64,000 nucleotides of DNA, taken from the NCBI GenBank assembly GCA_964474045.1, contig CAYYRC010000002.1:193332-257331 (forward strand). The letters are read 5' to 3'. A program made the translations under genes and the position numbers. Source of the stretch: JACJWR01 sp964474045 (GTDB lineage: Bacteria > Actinomycetota > Actinomycetes > S36-B12 > UBA10799). The notes below the pieces were generated by a model that was not told the origin of the DNA, made no database searches, and saw nothing but the letters and a program-made list of their open reading frames with translations. Below, piece by piece: positions 1 through 7,759 of this stretch (positions within the stretch are counted from its first letter, which is position 1; every line of letters begins with the position of its first letter).

Positions 1-2266
1 CGACGCTCGGGTGATGACCCAGCCTGGCCCACATGTCCTCGGCGGTGTAGGGCGCCACGACTGACAACAGGACCGCGACCGCCTCCACCGCCTCGCGCAC
101 CGCGGGATCTGCCGCACCGGGACCCGAGTCGATGGCTTTGCGGGCAGCGTTGACCAGCTCCATCGTCTTGGCAACCGCGACGTTGAACCGATAGCTCTCG
201 ATGGCCTTGCCGGCCTCATCCACCAGCCTGTGGGTCGCTTTGCGCAGGTCCACGTCTCCGCCCGCAGCCTCGACGCCGGGGGCGCTGGCCACATCGCCGG
301 CCAGGCGCCACGCCCGGGCCAGGAACTTCCGGGCCCCGCTCGGGGACACGTCGGCCCAGTCGATGTCGTCCTCGGGGGGTCCGGCGAAGACCATCGACAG
401 CCGGATGGCGTCCACCCCATGCAGGTTGAGCTCGTCGGAGAGCTTGACCAGGTTGCCACGGGACTTGCTCATCGCCGAGCCGTCCATGAGCACCATGCCC
501 TGGTTGAGCAGGCGGGTGAACGGCTCGGTGAAGTCGACCATGCCCATGTCGAACAGCACCTTGGTGAAGAACCGCGAGTACAGCAGGTGCAGGATCGCAT
601 GGGTGACGCCGCCGACATACTGATCCACGGGCAGCCACCGCTTGGCCAGCTCGGTGTCGAAGGGGGCATCGTCCTTGCGCGGGCTGAGGTAGCGCAGGAA
701 GTACCAGGACGAGTCCACGAAGGTGTCCATGGTGTCGGGGTCGCGCCGCGCCGACGCGCCGCAGCGCGGGCAGGGGACGACCGCCCACGCCGTCGCCGCC
801 CCCAGCGGCGAGGTCCCCTTCGGCTTCAGGTCCAGGCCCTCGCTTCCGGGCAGCCGCACCGGCAGCTCGGACAGCGGCACCGGCACCTCGCCACAGGAGT
901 CGCAATGAACGATCGGGATCGGGGTGCCCCAATAGCGCTGGCGCGAGATCAACCAGTCCCGCAGCCGGTAGTTGACCGCGGGTCTGCCCGTGCCGCGCTC
1001 GGCAAGCAGGTCGATCATCCGCTCGATGGCGTCAGCCTTCCCCAGGCCGTCGAGCGGGCCGGAGTTGACGTGCGGCCCGTCATCGGCGGTCGCCTCGCCG
1101 GTCTCGGCAGGGTCGGTTTCCGCGGCGACGACCACCTGGACGGGCAGGTCGAACGCCCGGGCGAAGTCCAGGTCGCGCTGATCGTGCGCGGGCACCGCCA
1201 TGATCGCGCCGGTGCCGTAGTCGGCCAGCACGTAGTCCGAGGCGTACACCGGGATCTGCTCGCCGTTGACGGGGTTGACCGCGTGGCGGTGCAGGAAGAC
1301 GCCGGTCTTCGGCCGGTCGGCGGCCAGGCGGTCGATCTCCGACACCGCCTGCACCTGGGCCAGGTAGTCGGCGAAGTCACCCTCGGCCGGGGTGCCGGCG
1401 GCGAGCTCGGCCGCGAGGTCGCTGTCGGCCGCGACCACGAAGAAGGTGGCGCCGAACAGCGTGTCCGGCCTGGTGGTGAACACCGTCACAGGTTCCGTCC
1501 GGCCGTCGATCCGAAAGTCGACCTCGGCACCCAGGGACCTGCCGATCCAGTTGCGCTGCATCGCCAGCACCTTGTCCGGCCACTGACCCTCAAGCTGCGA
1601 CATGTCGTCCAACAGCCGGTCGGCATAGTCGGTGATGCGGAAGTACCACTGCGTCAGCTTGCGCTTGACCACCAGGGTGTCGCAGCGCTCGCAGCGGCCG
1701 TCGACCACCTGCTCGTTGGCCAGCACGGTCTGACAGTTGGGGCACCAGTTGACGTTCGAGGCCTTGCGGTACGCAAGCCCGCGCTCGTACATCTGCAGGA
1801 AGAACCACTGATTCCAGTGGTAGTACTCCGGGTCACAGGTGTTGAGCGTGCGGTCCCAGTCGAACGAGCAGCCGTAGCGGCGCATGGATGCGCGTTGGGT
1901 GGCTATGTTCTCGTACGTCCAACCGGCCGGGTCGACGGCCCGCTTGATGGCGGCGTTCTCAGCCGGCAGGCCGAAGGCGTCCCAACCGATCGGGTGCAGG
2001 ACGTTGTAGCCCTTCTGCACCCAGTAGCGCGCCAGGACGTCACCCAAGGCGTAGGCCTCGGCGTGGCCCATGTGGAGGTCCCCCGACGGGTAGGGGAACA
2101 TGTCCAGCACGTACTTCGTGGGCCTGACGTCGTCCGGGTCCCCGGAGCGGAACGGGGCGATGTCGTCCCAGACCGGCAGCCAGCGCTCCTGCAGCGCATG
2201 CGGGTCGTAGGTCTGGTCGGCGGGCTGCTGGGGTGCGGCGTCTGCGGCCGTCGGCGGTGCGTCCAT
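1..2266 (-). CDS. leuS: Leucyl-tRNA synthetase, 3'-truncated by window edge
   Basis: Class Ia synthetase that charges tRNA-Leu in the cytoplasm. About 755 residues are present; the stop and the C-terminal anticodon-binding part lie beyond the left edge. The start is the ATG at 2266. Visible marks are the HIGH-type motif in FPYPSGDLHMGH (residues 57-68), a zinc knuckle with CPNC (175-178) and CERC (192-195), and MSKSRGN (599-605) as the KMSKS loop. Between these lies the long insertion that carries the editing domain in this family. The next gene downstream is unknown. Upstream, the YhhN gene ends 31 bases away on the same strand, so leuS may be co-transcribed with it. The identification is secure. 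Confidence 0.97.
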   Translation of the reverse strand, partial: MDAPPTAADAAPQQPADQTYDPHALQERWLPVWDDIAPFRSGDPDDVRPTKYVLDMFPYPSGDLHMGHAEAYALGDVLARYWVQKGYNVLHPIGWDAFGLPAENAAIKRAVDPAGWTYENIATQRASMRRYGCSFDWDRTLNTCDPEYYHWNQWFFLQMYERGLAYRKASNVNWCPNCQTVLANEQVVDGRCERCDTLVVKRKLTQWYFRITDYADRLLDDMSQLEGQWPDKVLAMQRNWIGRSLGAEVDFRIDGRTEPVTVFTTRPDTLFGATFFVVAADSDLAAELAAGTPAEGDFADYLAQVQAVSEIDRLAADRPKTGVFLHRHAVNPVNGEQIPVYASDYVLADYGTGAIMAVPAHDQRDLDFARAFDLPVQVVVAAETDPAETGEATADDGPHVNSGPLDGLGKADAIERMIDLLAERGTGRPAVNYRLRDWLISRQRYWGTPIPIVHCDSCGEVPVPLSELPVRLPGSEGLDLKPKGTSPLGAATAWAVVPCPRCGASARRDPDTMDTFVDSSWYFLRYLSPRKDDAPFDTELAKRWLPVDQYVGGVTHAILHLLYSRFFTKVLFDMGMVDFTEPFTRLLNQGMVLMDGSAMSKSRGNLVKLSDELNLHGVDAIRLSMVFAGPPEDDIDWADVSPSGARKFLARAWRLAGDVASAPGVEAAGGDVDLRKATHRLVDEAGKAIESYRFNVAVAKTMELVNAARKAIDSGPGAADPAVREAVEAVAVLLSVVAPYTAEDMWARLGHHPSV

Positions 2267-2297
2267 GGCGGTCCCAAGGTTATCGGCAGCCCGCGGG

Positions 2298-2963
2298 TCA
2301 ACCAGCGAGCAGCATGGGCAGTCCGAGCACGAACCCGATCTGCCCCGCGTGGTAGAGCACATGCACCCAGACCCTGGCGCCGGGGCGATCGACCACGAAC
2401 CTGCTCCAGCCGAGCAGCGTGTCCGAGGCGAGGAACAGCACCGCGGCGACGGCGATGACCACGGTGGCGGCGCCGAACGCCCCCACCGTCATGGCGCAGA
2501 TGGCGAACAGGTACACCACCACGATGCGTCCGAGCATCCGGTTGCGCCGGCCCGCGCCGGCCGCGATCCGCCGCCCCAGCGTCAGCAACAGCGCTGCGCA
2601 GGCGACCGCGCCCAGGCCCGCCCAGATCCAGGAGCGCCAGTACTGCGCCCACGCGGCCAGGTAGGCCAGATGCCCCAGCAGGAAGGCGGCAGACCCGATG
2701 GTGGTCTTCTGCAGCATCATCGCGACGTCGCCGGCGAGGCCGGCGAACTGGGCCAGCAGGACGCACCAGCGCAGCGGTCCCGGCAGGGCGGGCAGCACCG
2801 CCACCGCGGCGATGAGCAGCACCATGACCGCCGGCTTGGCGGCGTAGACCACACGGTCCGAGCCGCGTGCCACGCCCCACCAATCGAGTGCGGCCGCCAC
2901 GGCGGCGAGCGCGACCAGCGTCCAGACGGCCGGCGTGAGGGCGGCTGCCGACTGCGTCCCCAT
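2298..2963 (-). CDS. YhhN family membrane protein (lysoplasmalogenase-like)
   Basis: A 221-residue, very hydrophobic protein with about eight predicted membrane segments and few polar loops. The pattern fits the YhhN/TMEM86 family, some members of which hydrolyse the vinyl-ether bond of lysoplasmalogens. Conserved-looking polar positions sit inside helices, for example LAGDVAMM near residue 78 and LFLASDTLLGWSRF near 175, as expected for this intramembrane hydrolase family. The ATG at 2963 overlaps the stop of the OctT-like gene by four bases (ATGA), so the two are translationally coupled. Function in this organism is inferred from the family only. Confidence 0.8.
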   Translation of the reverse strand: MGTQSAAALTPAVWTLVALAAVAAALDWWGVARGSDRVVYAAKPAVMVLLIAAVAVLPALPGPLRWCVLLAQFAGLAGDVAMMLQKTTIGSAAFLLGHLAYLAAWAQYWRSWIWAGLGAVACAALLLTLGRRIAAGAGRRNRMLGRIVVVYLFAICAMTVGAFGAATVVIAVAAVLFLASDTLLGWSRFVVDRPGARVWVHVLYHAGQIGFVLGLPMLLAG

Positions 2964-3715
2964 CAGACCGAGGCCGCTTCCCGCAACTGGTCGCCAAGTG
3001 TGGCCGCGAGGGCCCGCCCGACGAGGTCGTGGCTGCGCCAGGACCAGTGCAGCCCGTCGGCGTTGGCCGTCCCGTCGCGCAACGAGGGAAGCACGAGGGG
3101 GTCGACGTCGACGAAGGACACCTCGTTGGCGATCGACCAGCTCCGGGCCGCCGCCACGGCCGGCGCATGCCCTGCTGCCGCCGGGTAGTACGGCGAGTCG
3201 AAAGGCGACGGTCCGAGCAGCACGATCGGCACACCGGGACGCCAGTACCGGACTGCCTGGACGATGCGCCCGAGGTAGGCGTCGGTCGCCGGCTGCGGCA
3301 GCTGCCGCCAGGGGCCGCCGGTCAGACGCATCACCGGCGGCGCCGAGGCGCGGTAGACACGCCGGACGACGGTGCGCACGCTCGCTGGCCGCAGATAGGG
3401 AATGCCCTCGCGCAGATACGTCGGGACAGCGGCTGGCAGCTGGTCCATCTGCCCGAGGGCGAGCACGACAGCGTCGGCGCGCGGCAGCACCTCGCCCCAG
3501 CAGCGCGGATCCTTGGTGAGCGCCCACCAGCCGTCGCGCGCCGTCCAGCCCATCCGGGCCACCAGGTCGACGCGGACCTCGGACCCCCGCCCGAGTGCCG
3601 GGCAGAGCGCCCGCGCCATCACGTTCGGCCAGAGCCGCGGGTCTGCCGGCAGCTCCGCCCGCTCCGGACCGTGGTACGTCAGGGAGTCGCCGAGGACGAG
3701 GACGTGGACAGGCAC
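2963..3715 (-). CDS. octT: SGNH-fold acyltransferase, OctT-like (diglucosylglycerate octanoyltransferase)
   Basis: A 250-residue SGNH/GDSL hydrolase-fold protein. The nucleophile block is VLVLGDSL with Ser11, and the C-terminal catalytic pair is in DGLH (Asp220, His223). It matches mycobacterial Rv2418c (OctT) in motif order as I recall it: a DSL-Y-GP start, DPRLWPN, RMGWTARDGWWA, then DPR and a central GQMD. OctT octanoylates diglucosylglycerate, an early precursor of methylglucose lipopolysaccharide. The same window carries a gpgP-type phosphatase, another enzyme of that pathway and OctT's neighbour in mycobacteria, but here about 3 kb away. It is followed by the YhhN gene with an ATGA overlap and preceded by the GGDEF-like gene after nine bases. 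A different acyl acceptor is possible. Confidence 0.8.
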   Translation of the reverse strand: MPVHVLVLGDSLTYHGPERAELPADPRLWPNVMARALCPALGRGSEVRVDLVARMGWTARDGWWALTKDPRCWGEVLPRADAVVLALGQMDQLPAAVPTYLREGIPYLRPASVRTVVRRVYRASAPPVMRLTGGPWRQLPQPATDAYLGRIVQAVRYWRPGVPIVLLGPSPFDSPYYPAAAGHAPAVAAARSWSIANEVSFVDVDPLVLPSLRDGTANADGLHWSWRSHDLVGRALAATLGDQLREAASV

Positions 3716-3724
3716 GCCTCGAGC

Positions 3725-4411
3725 CTACGCGGGGTCCTCGGGGGGGCCGTCGGTGCTGCGCCCGCGCGGACTCTCGCCGGGGTTGCCCGCAGGCTTCGGC
3801 CCGCGGTCGTCGCCGGGGGCGGCGGTGGTCACGACGCGGGCCGCCGCCCGGACCTCCTGGTCCCGCGTGGCCGCGCGTTGCAGCGTGAGCAGGTCGCCGT
3901 CCTCCCATGGATTCAGGACGGCCACCCCCAGCACCACCCTCGGCGCCGGCTCCCCGGGGACGTTGAAGTTGGCCAACTGCCGCGCCAGACGTTGCTCGAG
4001 GGTGACCGAGGGGAAGCCCGAGCCCTTGCCCACGACGAACACCATGTCCTGCCCGACGCGGGCTACGGCGTCCCCGGCTCGGAAGCTGCGCTGGGCGGCC
4101 TGCGCGACCGTCAGCACGTCATCGTCGGCAGCGGGCTGGCCCAGCTGCCGGGGCAGCACCCGGATCAGGCACCCCGACACGGCGTCCGAGTCCCGCCGGG
4201 CGATGTTGACGATGCCGCCGCCGACGACGCGCAGTCCGAAGGGGTTGAGCAGCCCTGTCAGGTCGTCGTGGGCGCCGCGCTGCTCCAGCGCCTGCACCAG
4301 CTGGTCCTCGTGGGCGCGCGCCCGGCTGCGGATGCGCAGAGCCCACAGCACCGCGCCCACCGCCACTGCCGCCGCGACGGCGGCGACGACCCAACCGGTG
4401 GTAGCTGCCAT
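3725..4411 (-). CDS. Membrane-anchored protein with degenerate GGDEF domain
   Basis: A 228-residue protein with one N-terminal membrane helix (about residues 6-24), a short charged linker, then a GGDEF-like domain that opens with the typical HDDLTGLLNPFG (around residue 48). The catalytic signature that should read GGDEF falls in ARVGQDMVF and has lost the acidic residues, so diguanylate cyclase activity is unlikely. The C-terminus (about 40 residues) is Pro/Gly/Asp-rich and probably disordered. The ATG at 4411 places the helix right at the N-terminus; an in-frame ATG at 4459 would add 16 residues. It lies directly upstream of octT with a nine-base gap and probably shares its transcript. Its role is unknown; a nucleotide sensor or scaffold is conceivable. 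Confidence 0.7.
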   Translation of the reverse strand: MAATTGWVVAAVAAAVAVGAVLWALRIRSRARAHEDQLVQALEQRGAHDDLTGLLNPFGLRVVGGGIVNIARRDSDAVSGCLIRVLPRQLGQPAADDDVLTVAQAAQRSFRAGDAVARVGQDMVFVVGKGSGFPSVTLEQRLARQLANFNVPGEPAPRVVLGVAVLNPWEDGDLLTLQRAATRDQEVRAAARVVTTAAPGDDRGPKPAGNPGESPRGRSTDGPPEDPA

Positions 4412-4487
4412 GGGGCGATTGTGCCAACTCGGCGCCGACCGCGTCAGCGCTCCCGACATCTTGCGGCGACGGGCGGCCGCCAGCGCC

Positions 4488-4871
4488 CTAGGCCCGCCGG
4501 ACGACGACGTGGGCGATCCCCGCCGCCGCCACCAGCGAGGTGCAGAGCTCGCAGGGCTGCTCCGTGCAGTACAGCGTCGCGCCCAGGCAGCGATCGCGGC
4601 CAGCGCGGATGATGGCGTTGGTCTCGGCGTGGACGGCCGTGCATCCGGACTCCGCATAGCCCTTGCCGGGCTCGGCCCCGCTGCGGGCCCGCGGGCAGGC
4701 ACCCTCCAGACAGGACGGCTGCCCCGGCGGGGCGCCGTTGTAGCCCGTGGCGATGATCGTGTGGTCCTTGACGATCACGGCGCCGACCTGCCGTCGGCTG
4801 CACTCCCCGCGCTTGGCCACCGCCGCGGCGATACCCAGGTAGTAGGTGTCCCAGTCGGGCCGGTTGTCCAT
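4488..4871 (-). CDS. dCMP/cytidine deaminase family protein
   Basis: A 127-residue zinc deaminase, best fitting the dCMP deaminase (ComEB-type) group that makes dUMP for thymidylate synthesis. Zinc ligands and catalytic residues are plain: HAETN (81-85, with the proton-shuttle Glu) and PCELC (Cys107, Cys110). An extra Cys-rich segment (Cys54, Cys59) precedes them, as in many dCMP deaminases, which bind a second zinc. I chose the ATG at 4871 because AGGAG lies a few bases upstream and the protein then starts at the family's usual place; the frame stays open for 30 more codons to 4961. It stands alone between the GGDEF-like gene and mch. Substrate choice between dCMP and cytidine is inferred. 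Confidence 0.88.
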   Translation of the reverse strand: MDNRPDWDTYYLGIAAAVAKRGECSRRQVGAVIVKDHTIIATGYNGAPPGQPSCLEGACPRARSGAEPGKGYAESGCTAVHAETNAIIRAGRDRCLGATLYCTEQPCELCTSLVAAAGIAHVVVRRA

Positions 4872-4991
4872 GGCTGATCTCCTCTGGGTTGGCGAGCGCA
4901 TTGGGCGTGTCGTGGCGACTTTGTTCCCGAAAACGCGCCCGTCAGGGTCCGTTTCGGGCACAAACCCGCCTGAAGGTCGGCGCGGCGGCGC

Positions 4992-6026
4992 TCAGCGCGG
5001 GATGAGCACCCACAGATCCAGGTCGAGCAGGACGCCTGGGGCGTACTTGCCGTCGTCGCCCCGAAGGGTCATGGACTCGTCACGGTCCTTGGTGGCGACC
5101 AGCCGCAGCCGCAGCGCGCCGACCCCGGGGGCGGAGGTCTCGGCCTTGTCGAGAACCTCCGACCAGGCGTAGACGGTGTCGTCGGCGAAGGCTGGCGAGA
5201 CGTGCGCGCCCGCGTTGATGGCCGCGATGAGCTGCGCATTGGCCAGGCCGTTGAACGACAGCGCGCGGGCCAGCGAGATGACGTGGCCGCCGTACACCAG
5301 GCGTTTGCCGTCCGGGCGGGCCTGAGTGTTGAAGTGCACCTTTGCCGTGTTCTGCCACAGGCGGGTGGCCATCATGTGCTCGGGGTCGGTCAGCGTGACG
5401 CCGTCGACGTGGTCGATCTTCTCGCCGACCTCATAGTCGTCGAAGCGGTGCGGTTCGCCGGCGGCGGCGAAGTCGTAGTCGGAGAAGTCCAGCCCGGCCG
5501 GGATCACCAGGTCGCCGGCGGCGACGGCGGCGGCGAGTTCCGGCAGGACCGTCTGGGGCGCAGGCGACTCCGGGTCGCGCTTGTGCACCATCACCCAGCG
5601 GGCCCACTCGATGGCGACCTCGTCGTTCTGGTCGGTGGCGACCGATCGGACGTACACGACACCGCTCTTGCCGTTGGAGTTCTGCTTCAGGCCGATGACC
5701 GTCGACGTCGTACGCAACGTGTCGCCCGGCACGACCGGCCGGTGGAAGCGGCACTCCGCGTATCCCAGGTTGGCCACCGCGTTGAGCGAGATGTCCGGCA
5801 CCGTCTTGCCGAAGGCGATGTGGAAGCCGATCAGGTCCTCCACCGGGTGGGGGGCCAGCCCCACTTGGGCGGCGAACGCCGCCGAGGACGGGACTGCGAA
5901 GCGCGTCGGGTAGAGCGAGCCGTACACCGCCCGATCTCCTTCGGTGACCGTGCGCGGCGTCGCGTGCTCTATCACCTGGCCGACTGCGAAGTCCTCGAAG
6001 AAGTTGCCGGGATTCGTCTTACTCAT
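4992..6026 (-). CDS. mch: Mesaconyl-CoA hydratase (beta-methylmalyl-CoA dehydratase)
   Basis: A 344-residue double hot-dog protein of the MaoC superfamily. It interconverts mesaconyl-CoA and beta-methylmalyl-CoA in the ethylmalonyl-CoA pathway, which lets cells grow on acetate or C1 compounds without isocitrate lyase. The protein tracks the Rhodobacter enzyme along its length: KTNPGNFFEDF at the start, HATPRTVTEGD, FGKTVPDISLNA, the block YEVGEKIDHVDGVT opening the second half, RLVYGGHVISLARALSFNGL, and the closing LDLDLWVLIPR. Length also agrees. The ATG at 6026 gives exactly this N-terminus. No other gene of the pathway (ccr, ecm, mcd, mcl) is in the window, so it is an isolated member here. 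Confidence 0.9.
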   Translation of the reverse strand: MSKTNPGNFFEDFAVGQVIEHATPRTVTEGDRAVYGSLYPTRFAVPSSAAFAAQVGLAPHPVEDLIGFHIAFGKTVPDISLNAVANLGYAECRFHRPVVPGDTLRTTSTVIGLKQNSNGKSGVVYVRSVATDQNDEVAIEWARWVMVHKRDPESPAPQTVLPELAAAVAAGDLVIPAGLDFSDYDFAAAGEPHRFDDYEVGEKIDHVDGVTLTDPEHMMATRLWQNTAKVHFNTQARPDGKRLVYGGHVISLARALSFNGLANAQLIAAINAGAHVSPAFADDTVYAWSEVLDKAETSAPGVGALRLRLVATKDRDESMTLRGDDGKYAPGVLLDLDLWVLIPR

Positions 6027-6094
6027 AGGCCTGAACTTACCCGGCGACTCGATCGCCCCTGCGGGCTGGGGCGGTGCCAATGTTGCCGATTCGG

Positions 6095-6167
6095 TGGAGC
6101 CAAGGGGACTCGAACCCCTGACCCCTTGCCTGCCAGGCAAGTGCTCTACCAGCTGAGCTATGGCCCC
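6095..6167 (-). tRNA. tRNA-Ala (anticodon GGC)
   Basis: A 73-base cloverleaf on the minus strand. The acceptor stem is GGGGCCA paired with TGGCTCC, including one G-U pair. The anticodon stem CTTGC/GCAAG encloses the loop CTGGCAG with anticodon GGC. The T arm carries GTTCGAGTC. The discriminator base is A, and the CCA end is not fully encoded. Confidence 0.96.
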
Positions 6168-6304
6168 GAACGCGGCCCAACCCTAGCGCACGGCCCGCGG
6201 CCAGTGCACCCGCGGGTCGTGACATCGGGCATTCGGTGCGGCACCATGGGTGAGGTGCGGCGATCGTCATGGCCGCCAGCGCAGAGGCCGACGAGGGAGC
6301 AACC

Positions 6305-6733
6305 ATGAAGGTCAATTCCATCCTTGCCGAGAAGGGCACCTTCGTGGCGACGATCAGCCCCGAGGCGAGCGTCACCGAGTTGTGCTCCCTGCTCACACAG
6401 CACAACATCGGCGCCGCGGTGGTGTCGGCCGACGGCTCGCTGGTGGAGGGAATAGCCTCGGAGCGCGACGTGGTGCGCGCCATCGCCGACGCCGGCGTCG
6501 GCGTCCTGCACCAGAACGTGGCCTCGATCATGACCGAGGTGGTCGCGGTGTGCGAGCCCGACTCCAACACCGACGACCTCATGATGACAATGACCGAGCG
6601 GCGCATCCGGCACCTGCCGGTGCTGGAGTCGGAGTCGCTCGCGGGAATCATCAGCATCGGGGACGTGGTCAAGGTGACCGTCGCCGAGCTCGAGGACGAG
6701 AAAGCGACCCTGCTGGGCTACATCACGAGCTAA
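6305..6733 (+). CDS. Two-CBS-domain protein
   Basis: A 142-residue cytoplasmic protein made almost entirely of two CBS domains (about residues 8-65 and 72-130), which together form a Bateman module binding adenosyl ligands such as AMP, ATP or S-adenosylmethionine. Typical landmarks are ERDVVRAIA at the end of the first repeat, MTEVVAVCEPDSNTDDLM opening the second, and RIRHLPVLE with IISIGDVV closing it. I chose the ATG at 6305 because GGGAG lies just upstream; an in-frame ATG at 6269 would add 12 residues without a clear binding site. It is the only plus-strand gene in the first 28 kb and converges on gpgP with 16 bases between stops. Its partner is unknown. Confidence 0.88.
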   Translation: MKVNSILAEKGTFVATISPEASVTELCSLLTQHNIGAAVVSADGSLVEGIASERDVVRAIADAGVGVLHQNVASIMTEVVAVCEPDSNTDDLMMTMTERRIRHLPVLESESLAGIISIGDVVKVTVAELEDEKATLLGYITS

Positions 6734-6749
6734 CCGGGGACGACTCGGG

Positions 6750-7382
6750 CTAGCGGTCGTCGCCCAGCGCCTGCTCGGGCAGCGAGCGGGCGTTGTACTC
6801 CTCCAGGCGCCAGCCATGGGGCTGCTCGGTCAGCACCGTCCAGGCGCAGTTGGTCAGCACGCCGAAGACCACCCAGTCCGACATCGGCAGGCCCAGAAGC
6901 TGGCCCACGGCCGCGCGCGCCGCACCGCCGTGGGTCGCCACCACCAGCGTCCCGCCCTGCGGAACGGTCGCCAGGGCATCGTCGATGGCGGCGAGCATGC
7001 GGGCCGCGACCTCCGTCCGCCGCTCACCGCCGCCCGGGCGCAGGTCCGAGCCGGCCGCCCACGCGGCCAGATCGTCGGGGAAACGTGCCAGCAGCTCCGC
7101 GCGGCCCAGTCCCTGCCATTCACCGGCGTCGGTCTCGCGCAGGCGCGGATCAACCTCGACGTCGATGCCGGCACGCCGGCTCAGGGCCTCGGCGGTCGCC
7201 CTGGCCCTCGAGAGGTCGCTGCTCACGATCCGGTCCGGGTGCAGCCCCGCCAGCAGAGCGGCGGCGGACTCGGCCTGGGCGAGCCCGACCGCGTCCAGCG
7301 ACACGTCGATCTGCCCCTGGAACCGCTTGGCGGCGTTCCACTCGGTCCGACCATGGCGCCACAGGACCAGCCGGCGCGACAT
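6750..7382 (-). CDS. gpgP: Histidine phosphatase, GpgP-like (glucosyl-3-phosphoglycerate phosphatase)
   Basis: A 210-residue histidine-phosphatase protein. The phospho-accepting His is in LWRHGRTEWN (residues 7-16), the second conserved Arg in SSDLSRARATAE, the Glu in LRETDAGEWQG, and the second His in VVATHGG. Its place directly after rsfS, within a nadD-rsfS block, is that of mycobacterial Rv2419c (GpgP), which removes phosphate from glucosyl-3-phosphoglycerate in methylglucose lipopolysaccharide synthesis. The ATG at 7382 overlaps the rsfS stop by one base, indicating coupling. Without that context it could only be called a broad phosphoglycerate-mutase-like phosphatase, so the exact substrate is an inference supported by octT in the same window. 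Confidence 0.75.
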   Translation of the reverse strand: MSRRLVLWRHGRTEWNAAKRFQGQIDVSLDAVGLAQAESAAALLAGLHPDRIVSSDLSRARATAEALSRRAGIDVEVDPRLRETDAGEWQGLGRAELLARFPDDLAAWAAGSDLRPGGGERRTEVAARMLAAIDDALATVPQGGTLVVATHGGAARAAVGQLLGLPMSDWVVFGVLTNCAWTVLTEQPHGWRLEEYNARSLPEQALGDDR

Positions 7383-7759
7383 CACTCCGCGGCCTCGATG
7401 CCGATCTCCGGCAGCGCGATCACCGGGCAGTCCCGCCACAGCCGGTCAAGGCCGTAGAACTGGCGCTCATCGGAATGCTGGACGTGCACCACGAAGTCCA
7501 CGTAGTCGAGCAGCACCCAGCGCCCGGTCCGCTCCCCCTCGCGGCGCACGGGATCGACGTCGACGGCATCAAGGGCCTCCTCGACGGCATCGACGATCGC
7601 CTTCACCTGGCGGTCGTTGCCCGCCGAGCACAAGAGGAAGACATCGGTGATGGCCAGCTGCTCGCTGACGTCGATGGCGACGATGTTGTCGGCCTTCTTG
7701 TCCGCCGCTGCGGCCGCGGCGAGGCGCACGAGGTCGAGGGCGCGTTCAGATGCAGTCAT
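7382..7759 (-). CDS. rsfS: Ribosomal silencing factor RsfS
   Basis: A 125-residue RsfS/Iojap protein. It binds ribosomal protein L14 and blocks subunit joining, lowering translation when nutrients run out. Family marks are the N-terminal helix ending in KKADNIVAIDVS, the segment ITDVFLLCSAGNDRQVKAI, and the C-terminal WVLLDYVDFVVHVQ. Length fits the family. The ATG at 7759 shares the four bases ATGA with the stop of the LCP-like gene upstream, and its own stop touches the gpgP start, so nadD, the LCP-like gene, rsfS and gpgP read as one coupled unit. This order is common in actinobacteria. Confidence 0.96.
   Translation of the reverse strand: MTASERALDLVRLAAAAAADKKADNIVAIDVSEQLAITDVFLLCSAGNDRQVKAIVDAVEEALDAVDVDPVRREGERTGRWVLLDYVDFVVHVQHSDERQFYGLDRLWRDCPVIALPEIGIEAAE

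Noticed and set aside
230..2458. A 742-codon open frame opposite leuS
   Set aside because: Antisense shadow of leuS; no motif, and skewed composition rich in Val, Gly, Arg and His.
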